A stretch of 34,774 bases of DNA, from the NCBI RefSeq assembly GCF_019396355.1, contig NZ_JAHKRK010000062.1:1-34774 (forward strand). The letters run 5' to 3'. Positions 24,197 through 33,044 of this stretch are shown here, one piece after another (within the stretch, counting starts at the first letter, position 1; the number at the start of each line of letters is the position of its first letter). Under the pieces are notes generated by a model that saw only the letters and a program-made list of their open reading frames with translations, was not told the origin of the DNA and made no database searches. Source of the DNA: Pseudonocardia nigra. GTDB taxonomy: Bacteria; Actinomycetota; Actinomycetes; Mycobacteriales; Pseudonocardiaceae. The position numbers and the translations under genes were made by a program.

Positions 24197-26350
24197 CTAC
24201 TGGCCGATCCGCCCGGGGCGGCCGTTCTTGCCCACCTTCCAGATGTTCACCACCGACGGCCGCGGCTGCGTGCCCGGCCCGTCCGGCCAGTTCGACGCGG
24301 GGGACTCGGGGCTCGCGTCGTCGAGGTCCCCGGGGTGCTGCGGAGAGATCAGCACGAACTCGTCGGTGACCACCGGGCCGCAGCACTCCGCGCCGACGGG
24401 CACGCTGGCGAACAGCGTGGTCCGCCCCCGGGTCGGCCCGTCGAGCGAGACGCCGTAGAGGCCGTCGTTGATGCCCAGCGCCTGCCCGGAGTCGGTGGCG
24501 ACCCACAGGTTGCCGTGACTGTCGAACGCCACGTTGTCCGGCGAGGTGATCGGGCTGACCTGGCTCTTGTCGTACCCGCCGAAGTAGGTGCTCGGGTCGT
24601 CCGGGTCGCCGCACACCAGCAGGATCGACCAGCCGAACGTGGTGCCCGTGTGATCGCCCTTCGTCTCGATCAGCTCGATGACGTGCCCGTGCTTGTTCTC
24701 GACGCGCGGGTTCGCCTCGTCGGCAGGCGCGGTGCGGTCGGCGTCGGCCTTGCCGCGGTCGGTGTTGTTGGTCAGCGCGAGGTAAACGTGGCCGGTCTTC
24801 GGGTTGGGCTCGACGTCCTCCGGCCGGTCCATCTTGGTGGCGCCCACCTTGTCGCCCGCGAGCCGCGTGAAGACGTAGACCTCGGCGGCCGTCATGCCCT
24901 CGACGAACGACTCGTCGCCCCGGGCCAGCGGGATCCACTCCCCGCTGCCGTCGAACGCGCCGTCCGCCGGGAGCGTCCCGGTGCCGTCGATCTCCGCCGC
25001 CGGGCTGTCGCCGGTGAACTTCGCGACGTAGAGCGTGCCCTTGGTGAGCAGCGTGCGGTTGTGCTCGCGGGCCCGGCGGCTCTCGCCACGCATCATCTTC
25101 TCGTCGGAGACGAACTTGTAGACGTAGTCGAAGCGCTCGTCGTCGCCCATGTACGCCACCGCGCGGCCGTCGTGCGCGAGCTGGATGGTGGCGCCCTCGT
25201 GCTTGAACCGGCCGAGCGCGGTGTGCTTCATCGGCGGGGCCTTCGGGTCGTACGGGTCGACCTCGACGATCCATCCGAAGCGGTTGGGCTCGTTGGGCTC
25301 CTGCGCGAGGTCGAAGCGCGGGTCGAGCCGCTCCCACTTGCGGCCGGAGGCCTCCTCGGTGATGCCGTAGCGCTGCACCCGCTCCGCCGCGGTCGCGTCG
25401 GTGACCGCGGCTGCGTTGGCGAAGTACTGGTTGAAGTTCTCCTCCCCCGAGAGGAAGGTGCCCCACGGGGTGACCCCGCCCGCGCAGTTGTTGAGGGTGC
25501 CGAGAACCACCGTGCCCGAGCTGTCGGCCGACGTCTTCAGCAGGTCCGACCCAGCCGCCGGTCCGTCGAGCACGAATTCGGCGGTGCCCGTGTAGCGGCG
25601 GTTGTACTTCTCGTTGAGTACCGCTGTCATCCGTCCGCTGTTGCGGTCGCGCTCGACGACGAGGACCGAGAGCCCGTGCGCCTCGACGCCGATACGGATT
25701 TGCTCGTCGGTCGGGTTCTCCTCGTCGTAGCCGCGGAACATCAGCGGCTCGATCGTGTACTCGTGGTTGTTGAACATGAGGTAGCGCTCGCCGCCACGTG
25801 ACCCGGATCCGTCGCGCAGCGGGACGAGGCCACAGAAGTCGTTGTTGTAGCCGAACTGGCCAGCCTGCGCCTCCGCCGTCTGGTTCTCGAAGTCGAACTC
25901 GGGCGCACCGGGCACGACGGGGTCACCCCAGCGGATCACGACGTTGCTCTCGTACCCGGGCGGCACGACGACCGCGTCGGCCGTGTTCACCGGCACCGGC
26001 TCGTAGTCCAGCCCACGCGGAAGGCGAACGCCCGCCGCGGCCGGGACACTGCTGCTGGTGGTGGACGCAGCGGCGGTGCCGGCCAGGGCGGTGCCCGCGC
26101 CGGCGGCGACGGTGAGCACCGCACCGGCGCGCAGCACTCCGCGGCGGCTGAGCGAACGGGCGAGCACGTCACCGAAGTACTCGTTGTCCGACAGGTTCGG
26201 CGCCTCGTGGGCGCAGGCGTTGCCACAGCGGTAGCGGCAGGTGAGTCCCTGCCTGCCGGGCGTGATGTCTGCGGTGAGCAGTGGGAGCGGAACGCGGCCG
26301 GGTTGGTCGGTCGGCCGGGCACTGGCGTCGTCCGGACAGGACTGGGCCAC
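24197..26350 (-). CDS. phoX: PhoX family alkaline phosphatase, Tat-exported
   Basis: A protein of about 717 residues of the PhoX/DUF839 family, Ca2+/Fe3+-dependent phosphatases that release phosphate from organic esters outside the membrane. A 65-residue leader containing CRYRCGNACAHEAPNLSDNE precedes the twin-arginine motif SRRGVLRAG and a hydrophobic stretch, as in other actinobacterial PhoX proteins. Later family segments include LMFNNHEYT, TLNNCAGGVTPWGTFLSGEEN, GWIVEVDPYDP and PDNVAFDSHGNLWVATD. AGGAGG at 26357-26362 is six bases from GTG 26350 but abuts the ATG at 26356, so I choose the GTG. A possible PHO-box lies upstream, fitting control by PhoP under phosphate starvation. Confidence 0.93.
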   Translation of the reverse strand: MAQSCPDDASARPTDQPGRVPLPLLTADITPGRQGLTCRYRCGNACAHEAPNLSDNEYFGDVLARSLSRRGVLRAGAVLTVAAGAGTALAGTAAASTTSSSVPAAAGVRLPRGLDYEPVPVNTADAVVVPPGYESNVVIRWGDPVVPGAPEFDFENQTAEAQAGQFGYNNDFCGLVPLRDGSGSRGGERYLMFNNHEYTIEPLMFRGYDEENPTDEQIRIGVEAHGLSVLVVERDRNSGRMTAVLNEKYNRRYTGTAEFVLDGPAAGSDLLKTSADSSGTVVLGTLNNCAGGVTPWGTFLSGEENFNQYFANAAAVTDATAAERVQRYGITEEASGRKWERLDPRFDLAQEPNEPNRFGWIVEVDPYDPKAPPMKHTALGRFKHEGATIQLAHDGRAVAYMGDDERFDYVYKFVSDEKMMRGESRRAREHNRTLLTKGTLYVAKFTGDSPAAEIDGTGTLPADGAFDGSGEWIPLARGDESFVEGMTAAEVYVFTRLAGDKVGATKMDRPEDVEPNPKTGHVYLALTNNTDRGKADADRTAPADEANPRVENKHGHVIELIETKGDHTGTTFGWSILLVCGDPDDPSTYFGGYDKSQVSPITSPDNVAFDSHGNLWVATDSGQALGINDGLYGVSLDGPTRGRTTLFASVPVGAECCGPVVTDEFVLISPQHPGDLDDASPESPASNWPDGPGTQPRPSVVNIWKVGKNGRPGRIGQ

Positions 26351-26423
26351 GGTCATCCTCCTGGGTGGGCAGTCGGGGATGCGCTGACCGTAGGTAACCC
26401 AATCGAGGTCCCAATAGCCTGCA

Positions 26424-26441
26424 GATGGCGGAAAGATGAAC
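26424..26441 (-). promoter_or_regulatory. candidate PHO box upstream of phoX
   Basis: On the minus strand GTTCATC (26441-26435) and CGCCATC (26430-26424) are separated by 4 bases, giving the 11-bp periodicity of PhoP-binding direct repeats. They lie about 75-90 bp upstream of the phoX start. The second unit is degenerate. The rest of the 355-bp gap to clpP shows no gene. Confidence 0.35.
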
Positions 26442-26711
26442 GAGTACTCATCACGGAGAGGTTCTTCGTCACTCCATCGGGATCACCTCGTGCCCCCGGG
26501 GGGCGCGCGCTCCTTCAACTCGGCCTCGAACACCTGCCTGCGGCAACTGCGGCGTGGCGTCCCGCACCCGCCTCTCGGCGCCGGCGACGCCGCGCCCCCG
26601 CGACACGCTGATCGCCCACGGCGAACAGCACCGCCGGCAGCGAACACACGGTCACGGGACCGCCTGCCGGACCTAGCGTCGGCCGTCCACTCGACGACGG
26701 AAGGACCCACC

Positions 26712-27401
26712 ATGCCGTTCCCCCAGCCGACGCCCCCGCAGCGCCCGTTTCCGGCGCCCGAGCCGCCGCACCCCGTGCCGGCGCCACCACGCCGGCACGA
26801 GCCACGGGCTCCGCAACCCCTTCCGCCCGCGCCGAACGGCCCGGTGCTGTACGCCGAGCCGCCCGGCGGGATCGACCCGGTGATCGACCGGCTGCTCGGC
26901 GAGCGGATCGTCTTCCTCGGCCGCGAGGTCGACGACGAGATCGCTAACCGGATCAGCGCGCAGCTCCTGCTGCTGGCCGCGCAGGACCCGGACCGCGACA
27001 TCACCCTCTACATCAACTCGCCCGGCGGCTCGGTCACGGCGGGGATGGCCATCTACGACACGATGCAGCTGGTCCGCCCGGACGTCGCGACGTGGGCGAT
27101 CGGCTTCACCGCGTCGATGGGCCAGTTCCTGCTGTCGGCGGGCGCCCCGGGCAAGCGGCACGCGCTGCCGCACACCCGGATCCTCATGCACCAGCCGTCG
27201 GCCGGGATGAGCGGCAACGCCACCGACATCGCGATCCGGGCGGGCGCGTACGCGCAGATGAAGCGGGAGATCGCAGAAGTCACGGCGCGCCACACCGGGC
27301 AGCCGGTCGAGACGATCACCGCCGACTCCGACCGGGACCGCTGGTTCACCGCGGAGGAGGCGCGCGCCTACGGGCTGGTGGACCACGTGGTCGGCAGGTA
27401 G
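26712..27401 (+). CDS. clpP: ATP-dependent Clp protease proteolytic subunit, solo copy
   Basis: A 229-residue ClpP serine protease subunit, which assembles into a barrel fed by Clp ATPases. The catalytic triad is Ser135 (FTASMGQFLLSAG), His160 (ILMHQPSAG) and Asp209 (DSDRDRWFTAEEA), each offset by 38 from the E. coli numbering. The offset comes from a Pro-rich 45-residue N-terminal extension that is unusual for the family. The ATG at 26712 with GGAAGGA upstream sets that start; the frame is open further back but without a ribosome site. No second clpP or clpX is adjacent, so it is probably an accessory paralogue outside the core clpP1P2 operon. Confidence 0.93.
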   Translation: MPFPQPTPPQRPFPAPEPPHPVPAPPRRHEPRAPQPLPPAPNGPVLYAEPPGGIDPVIDRLLGERIVFLGREVDDEIANRISAQLLLLAAQDPDRDITLYINSPGGSVTAGMAIYDTMQLVRPDVATWAIGFTASMGQFLLSAGAPGKRHALPHTRILMHQPSAGMSGNATDIAIRAGAYAQMKREIAEVTARHTGQPVETITADSDRDRWFTAEEARAYGLVDHVVGR

Positions 27402-27407
27402 GGGTCC

Positions 27408-28874
27408 TCAGCAGGTCGTGCCGGGCGGCGGCAGCATCCCCTCCAGGAAGTACCGGTTCGCATGCTCGACGACGCAGGCGTTCCCGCTGGTGTAGAGCAC
27501 GTGCCCGGGCCCGTCGTGGAAGATCGTCACGCTCCCGGGCACCTGCGCGAGCACGCGCGCGGTCCCGTCGAAGTCGCCCCACGTACCGGCGCCCAGCAGC
27601 GGCGGCACCCCGTCGGGCAGCGGGGCGGGCGGGTTCGTCACGGGCGCCGGCCAGCCGACGCACGTGAGCCCGTGCGCGACGAGTGGGTGGCCGACCCCGG
27701 TGTTCGGGGCGACCGACCGGATCCGTTGCACCGTCGCGGCCACGTGCGCGCCGTTGCGGTACCGCGGGTACTCGAGGCATTCGGTCACGCCCGGAGTGCC
27801 CACCATCGGGTACGGGCTGCGGCCAGGTGGCGCGAATCCCGACGCGTCGCCCTGCTCGGCGGCGACGACGGCGGCCGCGAGCCCGGCCCAGCCCTCGGGC
27901 CCGCGCCGGATCTGGAGCATCGCGAGCGACTGCAGTTCGGTGCCCGTGTACCGCACACCGGCGGCGCGAAGCGCCGGGACGGGCTCGCGGTCGGCCGCGG
28001 CGACGAGCTGCCGCCACCGCGCTCCCGCGTCGCTGCCGTGCAGTGCACAGCCGGGGTCTGCGGCGCACCCGTCGAGGAACCGCTGGAACTGCACGTCGCT
28101 GCTGCGGGCGATCGCCTCCAACGTCCGGTCCCAGTCCGCGGTGGCGTGGTCCCCCGTCCCGTCGAACATCATCGTCCCGACGGTGTCCGGGAACAGCCGC
28201 GCGTAGGCCTGTCCGAACACCCCGCCGTAGGACGCCCCGTAGTAGTCGAGCCGCGGCTCGCCGAGCGCCTGCCGGATCGCCTCCATGTCGGCGGCGTTGC
28301 CCGCCGAGTCCATGTGGTCGAACAGCTCCGGGTCGGTGTCACGGCACGCGGTCGCGATCTCCCGGTTCTCGGCGGCCAGCGCGTCGAACGCGGCCTGGTC
28401 GGCCGGGAACGCGGGCGTGCGCGGCCGGACCATGGACGTCCAGTCGCAGTGCAAGGCGGTGCTGCGGCCTCCGACGATCGCGCCGTAGCCGCGGGGGTCC
28501 CACGTCACGATGTCCATCCGCTCCCGCAGCTGCGCGAACGCCGCGTGCGCCCGTTCCCGGAGCAGCGCGATGCCCGGGGCGCCCGGACCACCGAAATTGA
28601 TCAGCAGGGAGCCCTCGGCTGGTTCGGGACCACTGGCGGGCAACCTTCCGAGCGCCAGCGTGATCCGCCGCCCCTCGGGGCGGTCCGGATCGACCGGGAC
28701 GTCGAGCGATGCGCATTCCATCCCGATCTCCGCGCCGCCGTCGGGGCACGCACCCCAGGCGAGCGGTGCCGGCGCGGCGGCCACGGGCGGGCCGTCGCCC
28801 GTGGCGCAGGCGGTGACCGCCACGGTGGCGGCGAGTACGGCGAGGAGTCTGGTCGACCGGGACGCTTCGATCAC
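27408..28874 (-). CDS. lipoprotein alpha/beta hydrolase, TAP-like (tripeptidyl aminopeptidase family)
   Basis: A 488-residue secreted hydrolase. The N-terminus is a lipoprotein signal with lipobox VTAC (Cys23). The fold starts near LLINFGGPGAPG (the oxyanion-type loop), DIVTWDPRGYG follows, and the nucleophile elbow GASYGG puts the catalytic serine at 215. The C-terminal TAP-like domain ends with a GPGH segment carrying the likely histidine. Family members remove tripeptides or act as proline-type aminopeptidases. The start at GTG 28874 is chosen because it gives a proper lipoprotein signal; its ribosome site is weak. It converges on clpP, leaving just 6 bp between stops. Confidence 0.88.
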   Translation of the reverse strand: MIEASRSTRLLAVLAATVAVTACATGDGPPVAAAPAPLAWGACPDGGAEIGMECASLDVPVDPDRPEGRRITLALGRLPASGPEPAEGSLLINFGGPGAPGIALLRERAHAAFAQLRERMDIVTWDPRGYGAIVGGRSTALHCDWTSMVRPRTPAFPADQAAFDALAAENREIATACRDTDPELFDHMDSAGNAADMEAIRQALGEPRLDYYGASYGGVFGQAYARLFPDTVGTMMFDGTGDHATADWDRTLEAIARSSDVQFQRFLDGCAADPGCALHGSDAGARWRQLVAAADREPVPALRAAGVRYTGTELQSLAMLQIRRGPEGWAGLAAAVVAAEQGDASGFAPPGRSPYPMVGTPGVTECLEYPRYRNGAHVAATVQRIRSVAPNTGVGHPLVAHGLTCVGWPAPVTNPPAPLPDGVPPLLGAGTWGDFDGTARVLAQVPGSVTIFHDGPGHVLYTSGNACVVEHANRYFLEGMLPPPGTTC

Positions 28875-29057
28875 GGAACGACGGTCGCGCACGGATGCTC
28901 GCGGCACATCGGACCGGAGACCGGACCGCGGCCTCGCCCCCGGGACGGAGCGAGGAACCTCGGACGCGCCGGCCTCACCCCCTCGGCCGACCTCCTCCGG
29001 TCGGACGGTCGATCGGCGGTCCCGGTTTCCGCCGTGCCGGCCGGGGAACCCCGCGAG

Positions 29058-30404
29058 GTGCCCGAGAACACGTCCCGGCTGCCCATATCCCTGCCGATCG
29101 CCGTGCTCGTGGCGCTGCCCGGGTTGTACCTGGGCGGCGCGACCTATCTCGGCCTGCCGCACCCCGAGCTGCCGCCCCCGCTGGCCGCGCTCGTGTACGG
29201 TATCGCGATCATCGGCGCCGCGTTCGTGCTCTCGTGGGCCGCCGAGGCGGCGCAGGTGGACGTCAGCGCCGGGCTCGCGCTCGCCGTGCTCGCCCTGCTG
29301 GCGGTGCTGCCCGAGTACGCCGTCGACTTCGTGTTCAGCTTCCAGGCCGGGCAGATCTACGGCCAGTACGGGGAGTGCGTCCCGCTGCCCGACGGCGCCA
29401 ATCCCTGCGGGCTCGCGCTGGCCAACATGACCGGCGCGAACCGGGTGCTGGTCGGCATCGGCTGGCCGCTGGTCGTGCTGGTGGCCTCGCTCGCGGTGCT
29501 GCGCGCGAGGCGCAACGGTGGGCACGACACCGCGTCGACCCACGCCGGTCGGGTGACGATGCCGCGCAGCATGTCCGCGGAGATCGTGTTCCTCGGCTTC
29601 GCGACGCTGTACTCGCTGCACCTGCCGCTGCGCTCGTCACTCACGCTGCTCGACGCCGCCGTCCTCGTGACGATCTTCGTGATCTATGCGGTCCGGCTGT
29701 CCAAGGCGCCGGCGCACGAGCCCGACTTGATCGGCACCGCGGCCTGGGTCGGCGGGCTCGACCGCCGGCAGCGGCGAGGCACCTACCTGGCGATGTTCGT
29801 CGTGGCGGCCCTCGTCATCCTGGCCACCGCCGAGCACTTCGCCGAGGGCCTGGTGGCGACCGGCGCCGCGCTGGGCGTCGACCAGTTCCTCCTCGTGCAG
29901 TGGGTGGCCCCGCTGGCCAGTGAGTCACCCGAGCTGATCGTGGCCTGCCTCTACGCCGCGCGGCTCAAGGCGAGCGACTCGCTCGGCACCCTCCTGTCGA
30001 GCAAGGTCAACCAGTGGACGCTGCTGGTGGGCACGATCCCGATCGTCTTCGCGATCGCCTCCGGCTCGTTCACCGGGCTCCCCCTGGACGCCCAGCAGCG
30101 CTTCGAGCTGATGCTCACGGCGGCGCAGTCGCTGTTCGCGGTGAGCATCCTGATCACCCTCGGCATCAGCGCCGGCGGCGCCATCCTCCTGTTCGTACTG
30201 TTCGCCGTGCAGTTCGTCTCCAGCATCACGCTCTCGCCGGAGGCCGACCGGATGGTCATCATCGTGATGTCCGGGCTGTACGTGCTGCTGGCGATCATCC
30301 AGTTCGTGCGGCACCGGCACGAGCTCGTCCAGACCACCCGCGACGGTGTCGTCACGCCGTTCGACGAACTGTCACGGGCCGACGAGGCCGCCGCGTCGCG
30401 GTGA
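29058..30404 (+). CDS. sodium/calcium exchanger family membrane protein (CaCA)
   Basis: A 448-residue protein with about ten or eleven membrane helices. Two inverted alpha repeats are visible: LLAVLPEYAVDFVFSFQAG near 75-93 and ASESPELIVACLYAARLKAS near 287-306, the second followed by SLGTLLSSKVNQWTLLVGT. These acid-containing helices bind the ion in Ca2+/cation antiporters. A charged central loop (about 140-230) separates the halves. The transported ion cannot be fixed from sequence. GTG 29058 is the best start for the first helix; GTG 29034 is an alternative. It is divergent from the lipoprotein hydrolase and precedes phosphofructokinase by 59 bp. Confidence 0.85.
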   Translation: MPENTSRLPISLPIAVLVALPGLYLGGATYLGLPHPELPPPLAALVYGIAIIGAAFVLSWAAEAAQVDVSAGLALAVLALLAVLPEYAVDFVFSFQAGQIYGQYGECVPLPDGANPCGLALANMTGANRVLVGIGWPLVVLVASLAVLRARRNGGHDTASTHAGRVTMPRSMSAEIVFLGFATLYSLHLPLRSSLTLLDAAVLVTIFVIYAVRLSKAPAHEPDLIGTAAWVGGLDRRQRRGTYLAMFVVAALVILATAEHFAEGLVATGAALGVDQFLLVQWVAPLASESPELIVACLYAARLKASDSLGTLLSSKVNQWTLLVGTIPIVFAIASGSFTGLPLDAQQRFELMLTAAQSLFAVSILITLGISAGGAILLFVLFAVQFVSSITLSPEADRMVIIVMSGLYVLLAIIQFVRHRHELVQTTRDGVVTPFDELSRADEAAASR

Positions 30405-30463
30405 GTGCCGTCGGTCGCTAGCGTTGCCCGCGTCTTCTGCATCGGTGGAGAGGGTGGCGGTTC

Positions 30464-31489
30464 ATGCGCGTCGGTGTGCTCACGGGGGGCGGGGACTGTC
30501 CCGGCCTGAACGCGGTTCTGCGGGCGATCGTCCGCAAGGGGGTCCCCGAGTACGGCTACTCGTTCCTCGGTTTCCGCGACGGGTGGCGGGGGCCCCTCGA
30601 GGCGCTCACGAAGCCCCTCGACATCCCCGCGGTCCGGGGGCTGCTCCCCCGTGGCGGCACGATCCTCGGTTCGTCGCGCACCAACCCGTTCGCGGTCGAG
30701 GGCGGCGTCGAGCAGATCCGGCGCAACCTGCAGGACCTCGGCGTCGACGCACTGATCGCCATCGGCGGCGAGGACACCCTCGGGGTGGCCGCCCAGCTGC
30801 ACGAGATGGGCGTACACGTCGTCGGGGTCCCCAAGACGATCGACAACGACCTCGCGGGCACCGACTACACGTTCGGCTTCGACACCGCCGTCAACATCGC
30901 GACCGAGGCGATCGACCGGCTGCACACCACCGCCGAGTCGCACCACCGCGCGCTGATCGTCGAGGTGATGGGCAGGCACGCCGGCTGGATCGCGCTGCAC
31001 TCCGGGCTCGCGGGCGGCGCATCGGTGATCCTCATCCCCGAGGTGCCCTTCGACGTCGAGCAGGTCTGCGCGTGGGTGGAATCGCGGTTCCGGCTCGACT
31101 ACGCACCGATCATCGTCGTGTCCGAGGGCGCGCAGCCCAAGGACGGTGACGCGGTGCTGCAGAGCGGCGAGAAGGACGCGTTCGGGCACGTCCGGCTCGG
31201 GGGCATCGGCGACTACCTGGCGCGGGAGATCGAGCGGCGCACCGGTAAGGAGGCCCGCACCACCGTGCTCGGCCACGTCCAGCGCGGTGGCACCCCGACC
31301 GCCCGGGACCGCTGGCTCGCCACCCGGTTCGGGCTGCACGCCGTCGCCGCGGTGCACGAGGGCCAGTGGGGACAGATGACGGCCCTGCGCGGCACCGACA
31401 TCACGCTCGTGCCGCTGTCGGAGGCGACGAAGGAGCTCAAGGTCGTCGACCCGGGTCTGTACGCGGAGGCGCAGGTCTTCTTCGGCTGA
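30464..31489 (+). CDS. pfkA: 6-phosphofructokinase, probably pyrophosphate-dependent
   Basis: A 341-residue cytosolic phosphofructokinase. The phosphate-binding GGDCPGLNAVLR is at 9-20, substrate residues PKTIDNDLAGT at 123-133, and MGRHAGWIAL further on. Position 104 is Asp (GGEDT) and 124 is Lys, in E. coli-like numbering that aligns without gaps. Asp104 plus Lys124 is the combination of PPi-dependent enzymes such as that of Amycolatopsis methanolica, whereas ATP enzymes have Gly104. I therefore predict the enzyme uses pyrophosphate, reversibly. The ATG at 30464 follows a GGAGAGG about 13 bases upstream. It converges on the DedA gene. Confidence 0.93.
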   Translation: MRVGVLTGGGDCPGLNAVLRAIVRKGVPEYGYSFLGFRDGWRGPLEALTKPLDIPAVRGLLPRGGTILGSSRTNPFAVEGGVEQIRRNLQDLGVDALIAIGGEDTLGVAAQLHEMGVHVVGVPKTIDNDLAGTDYTFGFDTAVNIATEAIDRLHTTAESHHRALIVEVMGRHAGWIALHSGLAGGASVILIPEVPFDVEQVCAWVESRFRLDYAPIIVVSEGAQPKDGDAVLQSGEKDAFGHVRLGGIGDYLAREIERRTGKEARTTVLGHVQRGGTPTARDRWLATRFGLHAVAAVHEGQWGQMTALRGTDITLVPLSEATKELKVVDPGLYAEAQVFFG

Positions 31490-31552
31490 CGACGGCCCGC
31501 CGGGAGGGCCACCGGGAAGCCACCTTCCTGCGGTGCGAGGCCGACGGTCGCC

Positions 31553-32197
31553 TCACGCTGTCGCGACCGCCGGCTGCTTCTCCGGGACGGCTCGGCGGGC
31601 GCGCGCCGGCTCCGGCCGCCTCCGCACCAGGCCGGCGAGCGCGGTGATGCCGCTGCCGATCGCGAGGCTGACCAGCAGGGCCGCCAGCGGATCGTTCGCC
31701 AGCGCCGCGCCGCCGAGGTAGCCCAGCAGCGCGACGTAGGCGGCCGACATCGTGGCGCCGACCGCGCTGTAGCCGGCGAACTGTGCCGTCGAGAACCGGG
31801 TGGCGCCCGCGGCCAGCGCGGCGACCGTGCGTCCCGCCGGGATGTACCGCGCCGTGAGCAGGATCAGCCCGCCCCGGCCGGCGAGTGTGCGTTCCACGTG
31901 CCCGAAGGTGGCCGCGCGGGCCGTTCCCGGTATGAGCCTGCGCCGTACCGCCGGGCCGAACCAGCGCCCGATCGCGTAGGCCCCGCTCTCGCGGATGAAC
32001 GCGCCGAGCGCCGCGGCCGCGATCACCGCAGGCAGGTCCTGGCTCCCCGCTGCGGCGGCCACACCGGCCGTGATGATCAGCGCCTCGCTCGGCACGACCG
32101 GGAGCAACGCATCCACGACGGCCAGGCCGACGATCACCAGCAGCAGCTACGGCGACGCCATCGGGCCTTCCAGGAGCAGCCGCAATCCCTCGATCAC
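31553..32197 (-). pseudogene. DedA/SNARE-associated family membrane protein with in-frame TAG
   Basis: A DedA-family membrane protein (flippase-like scramblase superfamily). From GTG 32197 the frame reads VIEGLRLLLEGPMASP, then TAG at 32147-32149, then LLLVIVGLAVVDALLPVVPSE and the rest of the protein to 31553 (GRWFGPAVRRR, ARYIPAGRTVAALAAG). DedA proteins normally have Trp at the stop position (SPWLLL), so a TGG to TAG change is likely. All later helices and the conserved Glu (VVPSE) and Arg (ARYIPAGR) residues are intact. A shortened protein could start at GTG 32137, but no ribosome site precedes it, so I class it as probably inactivated. Confidence 0.75.
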
Positions 32198-32298
32198 AGC
32201 GTCCAGGGTAGGGAGATCGGCAGCAGCCGACATCGGTCGAAAGTCCGGACCGACCCGGATTTCGGCTCAGGGTCCCCCTGAGTTGCCCGGCCGTTCGA

Positions 32299-33024
32299 TC
32301 AGACGATGCCCTGCCGCGTCGCCGTGTAGACGATCTCGGTGCGGCGCCGCACGTCGAGCTTGTCGCGCAGGTTCCGCACGTGGAACTTCACGGTGGCCTC
32401 GCTGATCACCAGCCGGCGCCCGATCTCACGGTTGGACATCCCGACCGCGAGCAGCCGCAGCACCTGGTTCTCGCGCTCGGTGAGCATCGCGCCGCCCAGC
32501 CCGCGGGGCTGCCCCTGCTCGCCGCGGAGCACGTCGACGACGACCGCCCCGCTGCCCCCGGAGTCGAACACGCTCTCACCGCGCAGGAGCTTGTGGACCG
32601 CGCGGACGATGTCGCCCGTGTCGGTGCCCTTGCGCACGTAGCCGTGCACGCCGAGGCGGACGGTGCGCAGCATCACCTCGCGGTCCCGGCAGCTCGTCAG
32701 CACCAGCACGCGCACGCCGCGGTGGCGCTCGAGCAGGATCCGGGCCAGGTCCACGCCCGCGTCGGCGCGGCCGAGGGTGACATCGAGGATGACGATGTCG
32801 GGTGGGCAGCGGTCGGCGATCACGAGGGCGTCCCGGGGGCCGGCCGCCTCGCCGATCACCGCGACTTCCGGGTCGGCCGCGAACAGCTGGCGCAGCCCGA
32901 ACCGGACGATCGGCTCGCCGTCCACGATCAGCAGGCGTGCGGTGCGCCGGGCGACGCCCACCGGCGTGGACGTCCCGGGGTTCGGCACGACGGTGCGGGC
33001 GTCGAGCACTGCGTCCGTGGTCAT
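32299..33024 (-). CDS. NarL/FixJ-type response regulator, orphan
   Basis: A 241-residue two-domain regulator. The receiver domain (about 30-150) has the acidic residue Asp35 in LLIVDGEP (the usual adjacent second Asp is Gly), the phosphorylation site Asp81 in VILDVTLGR, Thr110 and Lys132. The LuxR-type helix-turn-helix is at about 172-235 (LTERENQVLRLLAVGMSNRE, LVISEATVKFHVRN). No sensor kinase gene lies within the window. ATG 33024 has GGGAGG six bases upstream. It is divergent from a GAF-domain regulator, and three GGCGATGA motifs lie in and around their shared region. Confidence 0.92.
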   Translation of the reverse strand: MTTDAVLDARTVVPNPGTSTPVGVARRTARLLIVDGEPIVRFGLRQLFAADPEVAVIGEAAGPRDALVIADRCPPDIVILDVTLGRADAGVDLARILLERHRGVRVLVLTSCRDREVMLRTVRLGVHGYVRKGTDTGDIVRAVHKLLRGESVFDSGGSGAVVVDVLRGEQGQPRGLGGAMLTERENQVLRLLAVGMSNREIGRRLVISEATVKFHVRNLRDKLDVRRRTEIVYTATRQGIV

Positions 33025-33044
33025 GGCCAACCTCCCTGGGGCTC

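Noticed and set aside
24089..25801. 570-residue plus-strand open frame
   Set aside because: Antisense shadow of PhoX; low-complexity Arg/Val-rich translation with no family.
27462..29057. Long N-terminal extension of the cation exchanger frame
   Set aside because: The extension is antisense to the lipoprotein hydrolase and lacks domain character; the membrane protein begins at about 29058.
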